Assembly (NCBI GenBank): GCA_025353235.1 | Contig: JANXQZ010001091.1 | Span: forward strand, 1-20,364 | From: Bryobacterales bacterium | GTDB taxonomy: Bacteria; Acidobacteriota; Terriglobia; Bryobacterales; Bryobacteraceae | Reading direction: 5' to 3' | DNA length: 20,364 bases | Shown: piece by piece, positions 1 to 7,959 of the stretch | Position numbering within the stretch: the stretch's first letter is position 1 | How the letters are laid out: every line of letters begins with the position of its first letter | The notes under the pieces: generated by a model | Database searches by the model: none | What the model was told of the DNA's origin: nothing | The model's input: only the letters and a program-made list of their open reading frames with translations | Translations under genes and position numbers: made by a program

Positions 1-384
1 GATCTCTTCAATGAGCCGCAGCTCTACCTCGGGATAGTGCTGGGCGAATTCTTCTAACTTATCGGCGAGATAATACGGCGTGATGGTGGGAATGCACCCG
101 ATGGTCAAGCGTCCGCCCACATTCTGACGCAGAGCTTCCAGCTTGGTTCTCGCACCGTTCACCTGACGCAGTATTTCTAGCGCCTGCGGAAGCAGCGTTC
201 GCCCGGACTCCGTCAAGCGGACGCCCCGCCCGAGCCGGTCAAATAACTTTGAGCCGAGACTCTCCTCCAGGCGAACAATCTGCTGGGACATAGATGGCTG
301 GGCGATCCCCTCTTGCTGCGCGGCCTTGGTAAAGCTTCCCGTGCTGGCGACTGCGCAAAAGTAGCGAAGCTGGTGAATTTCCAT
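1..384 (-). CDS. oxyR: LysR-family transcriptional regulator, OxyR-like (partial, C-terminus outside window)
   Basis: The minus strand reads openly from an ATG at 382-384 to the window edge, giving the first 128 residues of a protein that would normally be about 300. It begins MEIHQLRYFCAVASTGSFTK and continues with the classic LysR winged helix-turn-helix (AAQQEGIAQPSMSQQIVRLE, about residues 20-40, then LGSKLFDR and TESGRTLLP). The start of the substrate-binding domain follows (GGRLTIGCIPTITPYYLADK, about 90-110). LysR proteins bind as tetramers and respond to a ligand or redox signal. The peroxide-sensing cysteines of OxyR, near residues 199 and 208 in E. coli, lie outside the window, so redox sensing cannot be seen. 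The OxyR call rests on the divergent catalase gene and on the OxyR-type operator at 405-441. LysR identity is near certain; OxyR identity is likely. Confidence 0.85.
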   Translation of the reverse strand, partial: MEIHQLRYFCAVASTGSFTKAAQQEGIAQPSMSQQIVRLEESLGSKLFDRLGRGVRLTESGRTLLPQALEILRQVNGARTKLEALRQNVGGRLTIGCIPTITPYYLADKLEEFAQHYPEVELRLIEEI

Positions 385-404
385 TCGGCTGAAACCATGA
401 TCTC

Positions 405-441
405 ATAGACACTGCCTATGAGAGCCATAGGATTGGCTTGA
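405..441. promoter_or_regulatory. OxyR-type operator between oxyR-like gene and katA
   Basis: The sequence reads ATAG (405-408), 7 bases, CTAT (416-419), 7 bases, ATAG (427-430), 7 bases, then TTGA (438-441) where the fourth half-site CTAT would sit. This matches the known OxyR consensus ATAG-N7-CTAT-N7-ATAG-N7-CTAT at three of four half-sites with exact spacing. It lies in the divergent gap between the regulator and the catalase, where OxyR would be expected both to activate katA and to repress its own gene. Confidence 0.8.
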
Positions 442-470
442 TGCCCAATCAGATGCGGAACCAGTACGAT
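442..470 (+). promoter_or_regulatory. Possible katA promoter
   Basis: A TACGAT (465-470, four of six matches to TATAAT) is preceded at 17 bases by a poor -35 (TGCCCA, 442-447). A weak -35 immediately downstream of an OxyR site is typical of OxyR-activated promoters. Transcription would begin near 477, downstream of the ATG at 441, which supports translation from 495. No experimental evidence is visible. Confidence 0.3.
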
Positions 471-483
471 GGAAGAGCAGAGC

Positions 484-489
484 AAGGAG
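484..489 (+). promoter_or_regulatory. Ribosome binding site deciding the katA start
   Basis: AAGGAG lies five bases before the ATG at 495. The upstream in-frame TTG 438 and ATG 441 have no such signal and overlap the OxyR operator, so 495 is preferred. Confidence 0.75.
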
Positions 490-494
490 TCTTT

Positions 495-1985
495 ATGGCT
501 ACAGACAAACCCGACAATCAGAAATGTCCGATCATGACTACGAACTCCGGTCGCCCCGTCGGAGACAATCAGAACTCCGTCACCGTAGGACCGCGCGGAC
601 CCGTTCTCATGGAGGATTACCTCCTGTTTGAGAAGATGGCCGCCTTCAATCGAGAGCGCATTCCGGAGCGCGTGGTTCACGCCAAGGGCGCAGGCGCTCA
701 CGGAACGTTCACCACTACTCACGACATCACGAAATACACGTCCGCCAAGCTGTTCGGAAGCATCGGCAAGCAGACCGACCTGCTGGCCCGCTTCTCCACC
801 GTCGCCGGCGAGAAAGGCTCCGCCGATACGGCTCGTGACCCCCGTGGTTTTTCGGTCAAGTTTTACACCGAGGAAGGGAACTGGGACATGGCGGGCAACA
901 ATACGCCCGTCTTCTTCGTGCGCGACGCATTGAAGTTCGGCGATTTCATTCACTCCCAAAAGCGGATTCCGCAGACGAACCTGCGGTCGCCAACCGTGAT
1001 GTGGGACTTCTGGTCATTGTCTCCCGAGTCGCTGCATCAGGTGACGACGCTGTTTTCGGATCGCGGCACGCCGGACGGCTATCGGCACATGCACGGTTTC
1101 TCGAGCCACACATTCAGCCTGGTAAACGCGAATAACGAGCGTTTTTGGGTGAAGTGGCACTTTCTAACGCTGCAGGGAATCAAGAATCTTTCTGCGGAGA
1201 AGGCGGACGAACTGGCTGGCTCCGATCCCGATTATGCGACCCGCGATCTCTTCGAGGCGATAGAGAGAGGCGAGCATCCCCGCTGGCGCGTGTGCATTCA
1301 GGCTATGCCCGAGGCGGAAGCGGCCACCTACAAGGTGAATCCGTTCGACTTGACCAAGGTCTGGTCCCATCACGATTATCCTTTGATCGATGTCGGTTTG
1401 ATGGAGCTGAACCGCAATCCGCGCAACTACTTTGCCGAGATTGAGCAAGCCGCTTTCTCGCCCGTAAATATCGTTCCAGGCATGGGCTACTCTCCGGACA
1501 AGATGCTGCAAGCCCGCTTAATCAGCTATCCGGACGCACATCGCTACCGCCTCGGCGTGAACTTCGAGACGTTGCCGGTGAATCAGCCCAAGTGCCCGGT
1601 GCACACCTATAACCGGGACGGTGCCATGCGCTTCGATGAGAACGGAGGCATGACTCCGAACTACGAGCCGAACAGCTTTGGCGGACCTGTTGAAGACCAT
1701 CGCTTCCGCGAACTTCGCTATGGGACAACGGGCGAAGTTGGTCGCTATGACCACCGCGAGGGCAACGATGATTACACCCAGGCGGGCGACTTGTTCCGGC
1801 TGCTGAGTTCCGAACAGAAGGCCCACTTGATCAAGAACATCGTCGGTCACATGGCCACGGTGCCGGAACGAATCCAGCGTCTTCAAATCGGCCATTTCAC
1901 GAAAGCGGATCAAGCCTATGGGCGGGGAGTTGCCGAGGGTCTTGGAATCGCGGTAGAAGAGCCGGAACTGGCAGGCGTTCGATAG
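495..1985 (+). CDS. katA: Monofunctional haem catalase, clade 3 type
   Basis: This 496-residue protein decomposes hydrogen peroxide to water and oxygen, probably in the cytoplasm since no signal peptide is seen. The length fits small-subunit catalases. Visible hallmarks are the catalytic histidine in [14 protein letters not shown] (His62), the distal-pocket asparagine in [11 protein letters not shown] (about residue 135), and the haem-ligand tyrosine in [14 protein letters not shown] (Tyr345). The last motif has Ile where most catalases have Phe. Long stretches such as [18 protein letters not shown] are standard for the family. The start at 495 follows AAGGAG; upstream in-frame starts at 438 and 441 lie within the operator. 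The divergent OxyR-like regulator and the operator at 405-441 indicate peroxide induction. It converges with the adaptor gene ending at 2032, with 46 bases between them and no convincing terminator. Confidence 0.97.
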   Translation: MATDKPDNQKCPIMTTNSGRPVGDNQNSVTVGPRGPVLMEDYLLFEKMAAFNRERIPERVVHAKGAGAHGTFTTTHDITKYTSAKLFGSIGKQTDLLARFSTVAGEKGSADTARDPRGFSVKFYTEEGNWDMAGNNTPVFFVRDALKFGDFIHSQKRIPQTNLRSPTVMWDFWSLSPESLHQVTTLFSDRGTPDGYRHMHGFSSHTFSLVNANNERFWVKWHFLTLQGIKNLSAEKADELAGSDPDYATRDLFEAIERGEHPRWRVCIQAMPEAEAATYKVNPFDLTKVWSHHDYPLIDVGLMELNRNPRNYFAEIEQAAFSPVNIVPGMGYSPDKMLQARLISYPDAHRYRLGVNFETLPVNQPKCPVHTYNRDGAMRFDENGGMTPNYEPNSFGGPVEDHRFRELRYGTTGEVGRYDHREGNDDYTQAGDLFRLLSSEQKAHLIKNIVGHMATVPERIQRLQIGHFTKADQAYGRGVAEGLGIAVEEPELAGVR

Positions 1986-2031
1986 GTAGCGAGAATTGCC
2001 GGGGACCTTGCGGGAGCGGGCCTCCGGCTCA

Positions 2032-3222
2032 TCAGAGCGTCGCTTCTACTTTGCTGCCTGTATCCAGCCGATTGAGTTGCGTGGTCGCCACTTGTTCGCC
2101 CATTCGCACGCCTTCCAATATTTCTACATCCTGGTCGAACCGATCCCCTAGTTTGACATCGCGCGCTTCCACGATATTTCCAGCCACTACATAAACCTTG
2201 TTCGATCCAAATACGTAGTAAACCGCCTTCGAAGGCACCAGCTTAATCCGCTCGGTCCGATTCGTGGGCACCCGCGCCCTTGCGTAGGACCCCGGCTTCA
2301 ACTGCCCCGAGGCATTTTGGATCAGCGCTTCCACCACGAACGTGCGCTTGTTTTGATCCACTGTGGGCGAAATGCGCCAGATCTTGCCTTGAAATATCCG
2401 CCCTTCAAAAGCCTCCAGCAGCACATCCACCAACTGCCCTTCCTTGACGAACAGCGCCATCCTCTCCGGGATTTCTAAACGCAATCGAATGGGATCGGTT
2501 TTCACGAGCGTGATTAGCGGCGTGTTCACCCGAACGTACTGTCCCACCGTGATGGTGCGTTCTTTCACGAAGGCATCGAAGGGCGCTCGCACCGAGGTAT
2601 CGCGCAGTTTTTTGCGCTGCATATCGAGCATCGCCTTGGTTCTCTCCACCTCCGATACCAAGTTGCGCGTCTGGTACAAAGTGGAATCGTAGGCTGCCTG
2701 CGCCGCCTTGAATTTGGAGACTGCTCCATCTAGGTCGGACTGCGAGGCGATCCCCTGATCCACCAGACTCTTGGATCGCTTATACCGTTGTTCGGCGTCG
2801 AACAGATCGGCTTGGGCCCTGCGCGGATCCGGCGTCTCGCGGATATCTTTAACCTTGTCGTTCTCTTCTTTCAAGCCCAAGCGGTCGAGCGATGCCCTTA
2901 GTTGCGCCTCGTTCTGAGTCAGGAGATAACGCTGCTCCTCGTCCGAGATGTGAACCATCACCTCGCCCGCCTTCACGCGATCACCCAAGTCCACTTTGAC
3001 TTGATCGACTCGGCCGTCGATCTCGGCGCTGATCACGGATTCGTCAAACGGGTATAGCGTGCCAATCGATTCGAGAACGCGGCGCACATCTCGCTGAACC
3101 ACGGGGGCTATTTTGACGGGAATCGGGCTATCGGCCGAGTGGGCTTGGACCGCTTGCTTCTTGCCGCATCCAGTCAGAGCTGCGGCTACGCCCACGGTTA
3201 CAAGCCAGATACGAGGAGGCAT
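2032..3222 (-). CDS. RND-type efflux periplasmic adaptor (MFP/HlyD family), lipoprotein
   Basis: This 396-residue membrane-fusion protein would link an inner-membrane transporter to an outer-membrane channel. The N-terminus is a lipoprotein signal (hydrophobic stretch, then LTGC with Cys19). A barrel-sandwich (biotinyl-lipoyl-like) half follows at about residues 48-85 (ISAEIDGRVDQVKVDLGDRV). Next come a charged coiled-coil hairpin at about 90-210 and the second half (VRAPFDAFVKERTITVGQYV), then beta-barrel and membrane-proximal domains (LRLEIPERMALFVKEGQ; LKPGSYARARV). Adaptor genes of this type normally precede an RND pump gene in an operon, but here the downstream neighbour is the convergent katA and no pump or outer-membrane channel gene is visible. 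It may serve a pump encoded elsewhere. No strong Shine-Dalgarno is seen before the ATG. The substrate cannot be inferred. Confidence 0.9.
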   Translation of the reverse strand: MPPRIWLVTVGVAAALTGCGKKQAVQAHSADSPIPVKIAPVVQRDVRRVLESIGTLYPFDESVISAEIDGRVDQVKVDLGDRVKAGEVMVHISDEEQRYLLTQNEAQLRASLDRLGLKEENDKVKDIRETPDPRRAQADLFDAEQRYKRSKSLVDQGIASQSDLDGAVSKFKAAQAAYDSTLYQTRNLVSEVERTKAMLDMQRKKLRDTSVRAPFDAFVKERTITVGQYVRVNTPLITLVKTDPIRLRLEIPERMALFVKEGQLVDVLLEAFEGRIFQGKIWRISPTVDQNKRTFVVEALIQNASGQLKPGSYARARVPTNRTERIKLVPSKAVYYVFGSNKVYVVAGNIVEARDVKLGDRFDQDVEILEGVRMGEQVATTQLNRLDTGSKVEATL

Positions 3223-3314
3223 ATAGGTTGAGGCCTCATTCTACCAAGCGGCCTATGGTGAAAAATACCCGCAGTCGAGTTTTCTCTAAGGAAGTTTCCA
3301 CCCTGTATACAACG

Positions 3315-3342
3315 GTTTCAGTTATTTACGGCCCTATATAAT
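3315..3342 (+). promoter_or_regulatory. Possible promoter for the response regulator gene
   Basis: A perfect TATAAT (3337-3342) lies about 57 bases before the response regulator start. The best -35 at 16 bases (GTTTCA, 3315-3320) matches only three of six positions, so the promoter may be extended or activator-dependent. The gap 3223-3399 also has to hold the promoter of the divergent adaptor gene, which I could not identify. Confidence 0.4.
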
Positions 3343-3399
3343 TGGCTGCCAAAGTGCACGGCTATTCGATCGAGGATAGCTGTCCCTAAAGGGGGGATC

Positions 3400-3840
3400 A
3401 TGGGAAATCATTCGAGGCCGGTGGAAGTTCTCTTAGTGGAGGATAATGCCGGCGATGTTCGGCTAACCCAGGAGGCGTTGAAAGAAGGACGATTTCTCAA
3501 TCATTTGAACGTGGTCTCGGACGGCGTGGAAGCGACTGACTTCTTATGGCGGCGCGGAAAATTTCAAACCGCACCCAGGCCGGATTTGATTCTCCTAGAC
3601 CTGAACTTGCCTAAAAAGAACGGGCGCGAGGTGCTCCAGGAAATTAAAGCGGATCCCGAGTTGCGGCGCATTCCCGTGATGGTGTTGACGACGTCGAAGG
3701 CCGACCAGGATCTGCACCGGGCTTACGATCTTCACGCCAATTGCTACATCACTAAGCCGGTGGATCTGGATCAGTTCCTTGCCGTTCTTAAATCCATCGA
3801 GCACTTCTGGTTTAACATCGTGACGCTTCCGTCCGCTTAG
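3400..3840 (+). CDS. Single-domain response regulator, Rcp1/CheY-like
   Basis: This 146-residue protein is a stand-alone phosphoreceiver domain with no output domain. Key residues are visible: acidic pair Glu14/Asp15 ([10 protein letters not shown]), phospho-acceptor Asp67 ([13 protein letters not shown]), the Thr/Ser switch near residue 98 (VLTTSK), and Lys119 (ITKP). The signature [12 protein letters not shown] plus the insert before the aspartate and the C-terminal IEHFW are typical of the Rcp1 group, which usually pairs with phytochrome-like or hybrid histidine kinases. No kinase is encoded in this window, so the partner is unknown. The start has a G-rich Shine-Dalgarno (AAAGGGGGG at 3388-3396). 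Its neighbours are the divergent adaptor gene and a TIM-barrel gene 48 bases downstream. Confidence 0.93.
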   Translation: MGNHSRPVEVLLVEDNAGDVRLTQEALKEGRFLNHLNVVSDGVEATDFLWRRGKFQTAPRPDLILLDLNLPKKNGREVLQEIKADPELRRIPVMVLTTSKADQDLHRAYDLHANCYITKPVDLDQFLAVLKSIEHFWFNIVTLPSA

Positions 3841-3855
3841 CTCGGAAGGCATGCC

Positions 3856-3886
3856 GGTCCGGGTTCTAGTAAAATAATCCCGGACC
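3856..3886. promoter_or_regulatory. Perfect 8-bp inverted repeat just before the TIM-barrel gene
   Basis: GGTCCGGG (3856-3863) and CCCGGACC (3879-3886) are exact reverse complements around a 15-base AT-rich centre that contains TAAAAT (3870-3875, five of six matches to TATAAT). The right arm ends two bases before the ATG at 3889. It could be an operator bracketing a -10 element or an RNA hairpin covering the start. It lacks a T run and has a long loop, so it is a poor intrinsic terminator for the response regulator gene. Confidence 0.45.
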
Positions 3887-3888
3887 CT

Positions 3889-4932
3889 ATGACCCGACGT
3901 GAAATCCTTTCAACCGCCGCTTCGGCTTGCGCCTGGCTCTCCGCGCAATCGGTGAATTCCCAGTCTTCGCGACCTCGTTTGGGTGGCGCGCCCACGGCGT
4001 TCAGCTTGCGGATGCGAGCAGCTCGCCAAGAGAATAAGCCGTTCGACTTCGTCGAGTATTGCCATGGGCTTGGCTTGGGCGGGGTGGAGACAACCTTGCC
4101 GAAAGATGCCGACGGTGTGAGGAAGATGCGCCACCAAGTAGAAACTTATGGCATGCAGCTCTACTTAAACACGCCGCTGCCACGAGCCGAGGGCGATGTC
4201 GACGGATTCGATACGGCAGTGAAGGCGTGCAAAGAGGCGGGGGCGCGCGGACTGCATGCGGCTATGACGGGCAGGCGCTATGAGCAGTTCGATTCGCTCG
4301 ACGCTTTCCGGAAGAATTTTGAGCAGTGTCAGCGCTCGGTCGCACTGGCCGAACCGATCCTCCGCAAGAACAAACTGAAACTGGCCGTTGAAAATCACAA
4401 GGGCTGGCGCGCCGCTGAGCAGGCTGCTTGGATGAAGCGGGTGGGCAGCGAGTGGGTGGGCGTCTGCTTTGATTTCGGAAATAATCTTTCGCTCAGCGAA
4501 GCGCCCGATGAGACCTTTCGCTTACTGGCCCCGTACGCGATTTTCAGTCACATCAAAGACATGGGGCTGGAGCTTTACGAGGACGGATATTTGCTTTCTG
4601 AGGTGCCGTTCGGCCAAGGTGTCTTAAATCTGAGGCAGATGGTGCATGGGCTGCGTGAGAAAGATCCCAACATGCTCTTTTGTTTGGAAATGATTACGCG
4701 CGATCCGCTGAAGGTGCCTGTATTTACTGACAAGTACTGGGCAACCTTCGACGATTCTTACAGCCCGGTTCCTGCGCGGGATTTGGCCAAGGTGCTTGAG
4801 ATCGTTCGCAAGAATCCGCGGAAGACTCCGCTGCCGCGAATGGCCGGTCTAAGTCCGGCAGATCAGGTAAGAGCCGAGGACGGTTATAATCTCAAATGCA
4901 TCGCCTACGCCCATCAAAATTTAGATTTATAG
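3889..4932 (+). CDS. Exported sugar phosphate isomerase/epimerase-like TIM-barrel protein
   Basis: This 347-residue protein has the xylose-isomerase-like TIM-barrel fold (AP endonuclease family 2 superfamily). The N-terminus MTRREILSTAASACAWLSAQ resembles a short Tat signal with a twin arginine, suggesting export; many acidobacterial and planctomycete members carry this. Expected metal ligands are in place: Glu168 (AVENHKG), Asp195 (VCFDFGNN), His221 (FSHIKD) and Glu267 (FCLEM). The substrate is probably a sugar or polyol but cannot be named. No Shine-Dalgarno precedes the ATG; TAAAAT 14 bases upstream of the ATG would give a very short leader. It is preceded by the inverted repeat at 3856-3886. 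The following 223 bases (4933-5155) contain no gene that I can support. Confidence 0.85.
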   Translation: MTRREILSTAASACAWLSAQSVNSQSSRPRLGGAPTAFSLRMRAARQENKPFDFVEYCHGLGLGGVETTLPKDADGVRKMRHQVETYGMQLYLNTPLPRAEGDVDGFDTAVKACKEAGARGLHAAMTGRRYEQFDSLDAFRKNFEQCQRSVALAEPILRKNKLKLAVENHKGWRAAEQAAWMKRVGSEWVGVCFDFGNNLSLSEAPDETFRLLAPYAIFSHIKDMGLELYEDGYLLSEVPFGQGVLNLRQMVHGLREKDPNMLFCLEMITRDPLKVPVFTDKYWATFDDSYSPVPARDLAKVLEIVRKNPRKTPLPRMAGLSPADQVRAEDGYNLKCIAYAHQNLDL

Positions 4933-5155
4933 GCTGATGCGAGAGAGGCTGGTCCGCAGCTGAAGCCGTCAGGGACGAACAGCCTCAGCCACGGACGGTT
5001 CACACGAACCACTCATCTCCGGACTCGCTGACTATCCGAAGACGCCAGAGTGCCTGCAATTCAACCGCCCATCGCAACTCGTTCATTCTTCGCGCACGGC
5101 TGCCGCGCGTGCGGAAAAAAACGCACGATCCTTCCCGCTGTGCTTTCATAATTGT

Positions 5156-7954
5156 ATGCCCCGCCTGATTTCCTGGCTCTTAATCGCGCTCCCTGTTTTC
5201 GCCGGCTCTCCGGTATTCAACGGCAACTTTTCCAACTCGAAGGACTGGACCGTGGTTCGCGGAAGCGCATTCCCTGACCCCTCGGTGCAGAGGCAAGGCC
5301 GGAAGGCTATGCTGCTGGAACCTTTAGAGGCTTCGGACGCATACGTGAAGTCAACGCCCGTGCATCTGGTAGTTGGCAAGCGGTATGAGGTGAGCGGGTA
5401 CGTCCGAACCGAGTCCCTCAGTGTTCAGGATTCGGGCAGGACTCCCGTGGCGGTGGGTGCCTCGCTATCCATGGCTTCTATGCCGTTCGATATGCATTCG
5501 GAATCGGTGGGCGGCACGCATGAGTGGACCCGCCTCCGTCTCCGCTTCGTGGCTACCCGCGCCGATGACAGCATCGTGCTCAAGGTTGCTGAGGGCGCGT
5601 CGTTCCGGGGCAAGGCATGGTTCGAGGGAGTCGCCATCGACGAGGTATCGGGCGAGGATGCATGGCCGGTGAAAGCTGCCGTTCGCACATTTGGGCCAGC
5701 TTATCGATACCCGCAAGGCGGCTGGATCTATCTGCACCTGCAGGGCGAGCCGTACGAGCGCGGGTACCAGCATGGGAACCTGATGGCGAAGGAAATCCCC
5801 CAATACTTAGAGCGCTGCGCTTCCGATTACGATCCGCAATGGAAGGATTGGAAGGAGGCGCGCAACATCGCCAATGCTTTATTCCTGCGCGGCTTCGACC
5901 AGGAGATTCTGCAGGAGATGAAGGGGATCGCGGATGGAGCGTCCGACGCGGGTGCGAAATGGCAGGGTCGGCGCATCGACTTGATTGACATCGTGACCGC
6001 CAATACGATCGTTGAAATGGGGGAGCTGCGGGCGGCTTTGCCGATGACGCCCACTGGGCTTGAGGCTCTGCATCTGACGTCGCCGCAGTACTTCAATCGC
6101 AACCGCGATGTGCCGATCACGGAACGTTGCAGCGCTTTCGCGGCCACTGGAAAGGCCACTCGCGACGGCAAAATGGTGGTGGCTCATACGACTTTTTGGC
6201 CGCTTACCCTGGCCGAGCAAACCAACGTGATGCTCGACATTCAGCCGACCAAGGGCCATCGTCTGTTGATGCAGAGTTATCCAGGAGGCATCGAGAGCGG
6301 CACGGACTGGTACCAGAACGATGCGGGCATCGTACTGACGGAGACCACCATTCGCCAAAGCCCGTTCAACGCGGAAGGCGCGCCGATCGCGTACCGCGCT
6401 CGCAAGGCGATTCAATATGCAGACAATATTGACCAAGTGGTGGAGCATCTCTCGACTAAGAACAACGGCCTGTATACGAACGAATGGCTGATTGGCGATG
6501 CGAAGACGGACGAGATCGCAATGTATGAGCTAGGCACTCAGAGGTCGAAACTTTGGCGGAGCGGGAAGAACGAATGGTTCGGCGGGACCGAGGGGTTTTA
6601 CTGGGGCTGCAATAATGCCAAGGATCTGAATGTGCGGCTCGAGTATTTGCCCGATCCAAAGGGCTCGCCCGAGCATGTCCCGTATGTTGCATCGGAGCGC
6701 GACCTGAAGTGGCAAGCGATGTACGCGCAATATAGCGGCAAGATCGACGAGCAGTTCGCGTTTCTGGCGTTCCGCACTGCGCCTCTGGTCAGCTCGTCTG
6801 CGATGGATGCCAAAGTGGTGACGTCGGCGATGGCTGCCAAGCTGATGGTTTGGGGCGTATTTGGAAAGCCGAACGAACGCGAATGGGTCCCTTCGGAATG
6901 GCAAAAGCAGGGGTATGCGAAGAACGACGGGATTTACTCGTCGGGGTACCGGCTATTCAGCGTGGATGCATCTGAATCGTTGCGTGGTGCGATTCGTGAG
7001 AATGAGGCGGCTCGCCTCGAAGCCAAAGCCGCGACTTTGCCGGAGAAGGATTCGAAGCCTTCCAAGGGTTATCGGAACCGGCTTTGGAAAGGGTGGATCT
7101 TGCCGGCTTCGGACGCGGATACCTGGTTCTCTGCAGGTTCGGCGGCCTATTATGAGGATCTTGGATCGGAGGATCTCGATAAGGCGATGGCTGCGCACTG
7201 GACGGAATATCGGCGGCTCAAGGCTGACTCACGGAGCGAGATCGACAGGTTCGACATCGAGAGGCATCGCGGCGTGATCTTGCTGGATTCGCTGCGCCGG
7301 GGAATGGGCGACGATCGTTTCTTCGACACCATGCGCGACTACTTTGCGGCGAATACGACGAAGCCGGTGAGCGCCCAGGCGTTCTTGGAACAGGCGAAGA
7401 CGACGGCTACCATGCCTGTCGATAAAGGCGGACCTGAATACCTGGCGCAAGACTTCATGCACCGGCTGCCGAGCGCCATGATCGTGTACGGAACTATGAC
7501 GGACGCGTGCGCGAATCGGTACGCAGCGGAGCAGTTGCAGCTTCATTATCTGGATCGGTTTGAAGCGGCGATACCCGTTCGCAAGGACTTCGAAGTGTCC
7601 GACGCGGACCTTGCTTCGCATGACGTTTTGTTTGTGGGGAGGCCAGAGACGAATTCGGCCATCGCGCAATTCCGCCATCGGTTGGACCTGAATTATGAGG
7701 GCGGCAGCTTCCGGCTTAACGGCACGGACCACGCTTCGGAGACTGAGGCGCTGGTGTTGGCCGTCGCGAATCCTTTGGATGCTAGGCATATGTTTCTCAT
7801 TTTGGCGGGCAACAGTGCGCTGGAAACTGTGCGGCTGGCGTCGGCTCGGTTTGGCCGGGTGGAGTATGGGATTTTTGGTTCGGGATGCATGACGGAATCG
7901 GGATTTCGCACGGGTGCAGCGGCGAGCAAGGAAGCGACGTTCTCACAGAGGTAG
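5156..7954 (+). CDS. Secreted C45/phospholipase B-like Ntn-hydrolase with N-terminal carbohydrate-binding-like and C-terminal M1-like regions
   Basis: This 932-residue protein starts with a signal peptide (MPRLISWLLIALPVFAG). Residues about 18-165 look like a jelly-roll carbohydrate-binding module (FNGNFSNSKDW; YEVSGYVRTE; WTRLRLRFVA; AWFEGVAIDEV). Residues about 190-520 resemble the C45 acyl-transferase/phospholipase B-like family. They contain LQGEPYERGYQHG, MKGIADGA, ERCSAFAATGK with Cys325 as the predicted autoproteolytic nucleophile, then YQNDAGIVLTETTI and NEWLIGDA. Such enzymes self-cleave before the cysteine and hydrolyse or transfer acyl amide or ester bonds. The tail from about 640 (AHWTEYRRLK; LLDSLRRGMGDDRFFDTMRD) resembles the C-terminal helical part of M1 peptidases but has no zinc HEXXH motif. 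No clear ribosome binding site is present. The PSD1 gene follows after 5 bases, so co-transcription is likely. The substrate is unknown. Confidence 0.75.
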   Translation: MPRLISWLLIALPVFAGSPVFNGNFSNSKDWTVVRGSAFPDPSVQRQGRKAMLLEPLEASDAYVKSTPVHLVVGKRYEVSGYVRTESLSVQDSGRTPVAVGASLSMASMPFDMHSESVGGTHEWTRLRLRFVATRADDSIVLKVAEGASFRGKAWFEGVAIDEVSGEDAWPVKAAVRTFGPAYRYPQGGWIYLHLQGEPYERGYQHGNLMAKEIPQYLERCASDYDPQWKDWKEARNIANALFLRGFDQEILQEMKGIADGASDAGAKWQGRRIDLIDIVTANTIVEMGELRAALPMTPTGLEALHLTSPQYFNRNRDVPITERCSAFAATGKATRDGKMVVAHTTFWPLTLAEQTNVMLDIQPTKGHRLLMQSYPGGIESGTDWYQNDAGIVLTETTIRQSPFNAEGAPIAYRARKAIQYADNIDQVVEHLSTKNNGLYTNEWLIGDAKTDEIAMYELGTQRSKLWRSGKNEWFGGTEGFYWGCNNAKDLNVRLEYLPDPKGSPEHVPYVASERDLKWQAMYAQYSGKIDEQFAFLAFRTAPLVSSSAMDAKVVTSAMAAKLMVWGVFGKPNEREWVPSEWQKQGYAKNDGIYSSGYRLFSVDASESLRGAIRENEAARLEAKAATLPEKDSKPSKGYRNRLWKGWILPASDADTWFSAGSAAYYEDLGSEDLDKAMAAHWTEYRRLKADSRSEIDRFDIERHRGVILLDSLRRGMGDDRFFDTMRDYFAANTTKPVSAQAFLEQAKTTATMPVDKGGPEYLAQDFMHRLPSAMIVYGTMTDACANRYAAEQLQLHYLDRFEAAIPVRKDFEVSDADLASHDVLFVGRPETNSAIAQFRHRLDLNYEGGSFRLNGTDHASETEALVLAVANPLDARHMFLILAGNSALETVRLASARFGRVEYGIFGSGCMTESGFRTGAAASKEATFSQR

Positions 7955-7959
7955 CGACC

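Noticed and set aside
213..959. Minus-strand open frame of 248 codons across the oxyR-katA region
   Set aside because: It overlaps the LysR regulator in another frame and the catalase on the opposite strand; both of those have clear family motifs and this frame has none.
1986..2031. Possible terminator between the convergent katA and adaptor genes
   Set aside because: GCCGG and CCGGC arms are present but short, with a bulge and a long loop, and no T run follows on either strand.
5096..5120. CGCACG/CGTGCG hairpin next to a run of A as a possible terminator
   Set aside because: On the plus strand the run is A, not T, and on the minus strand the T run precedes the hairpin, so it does not have terminator polarity for either strand.
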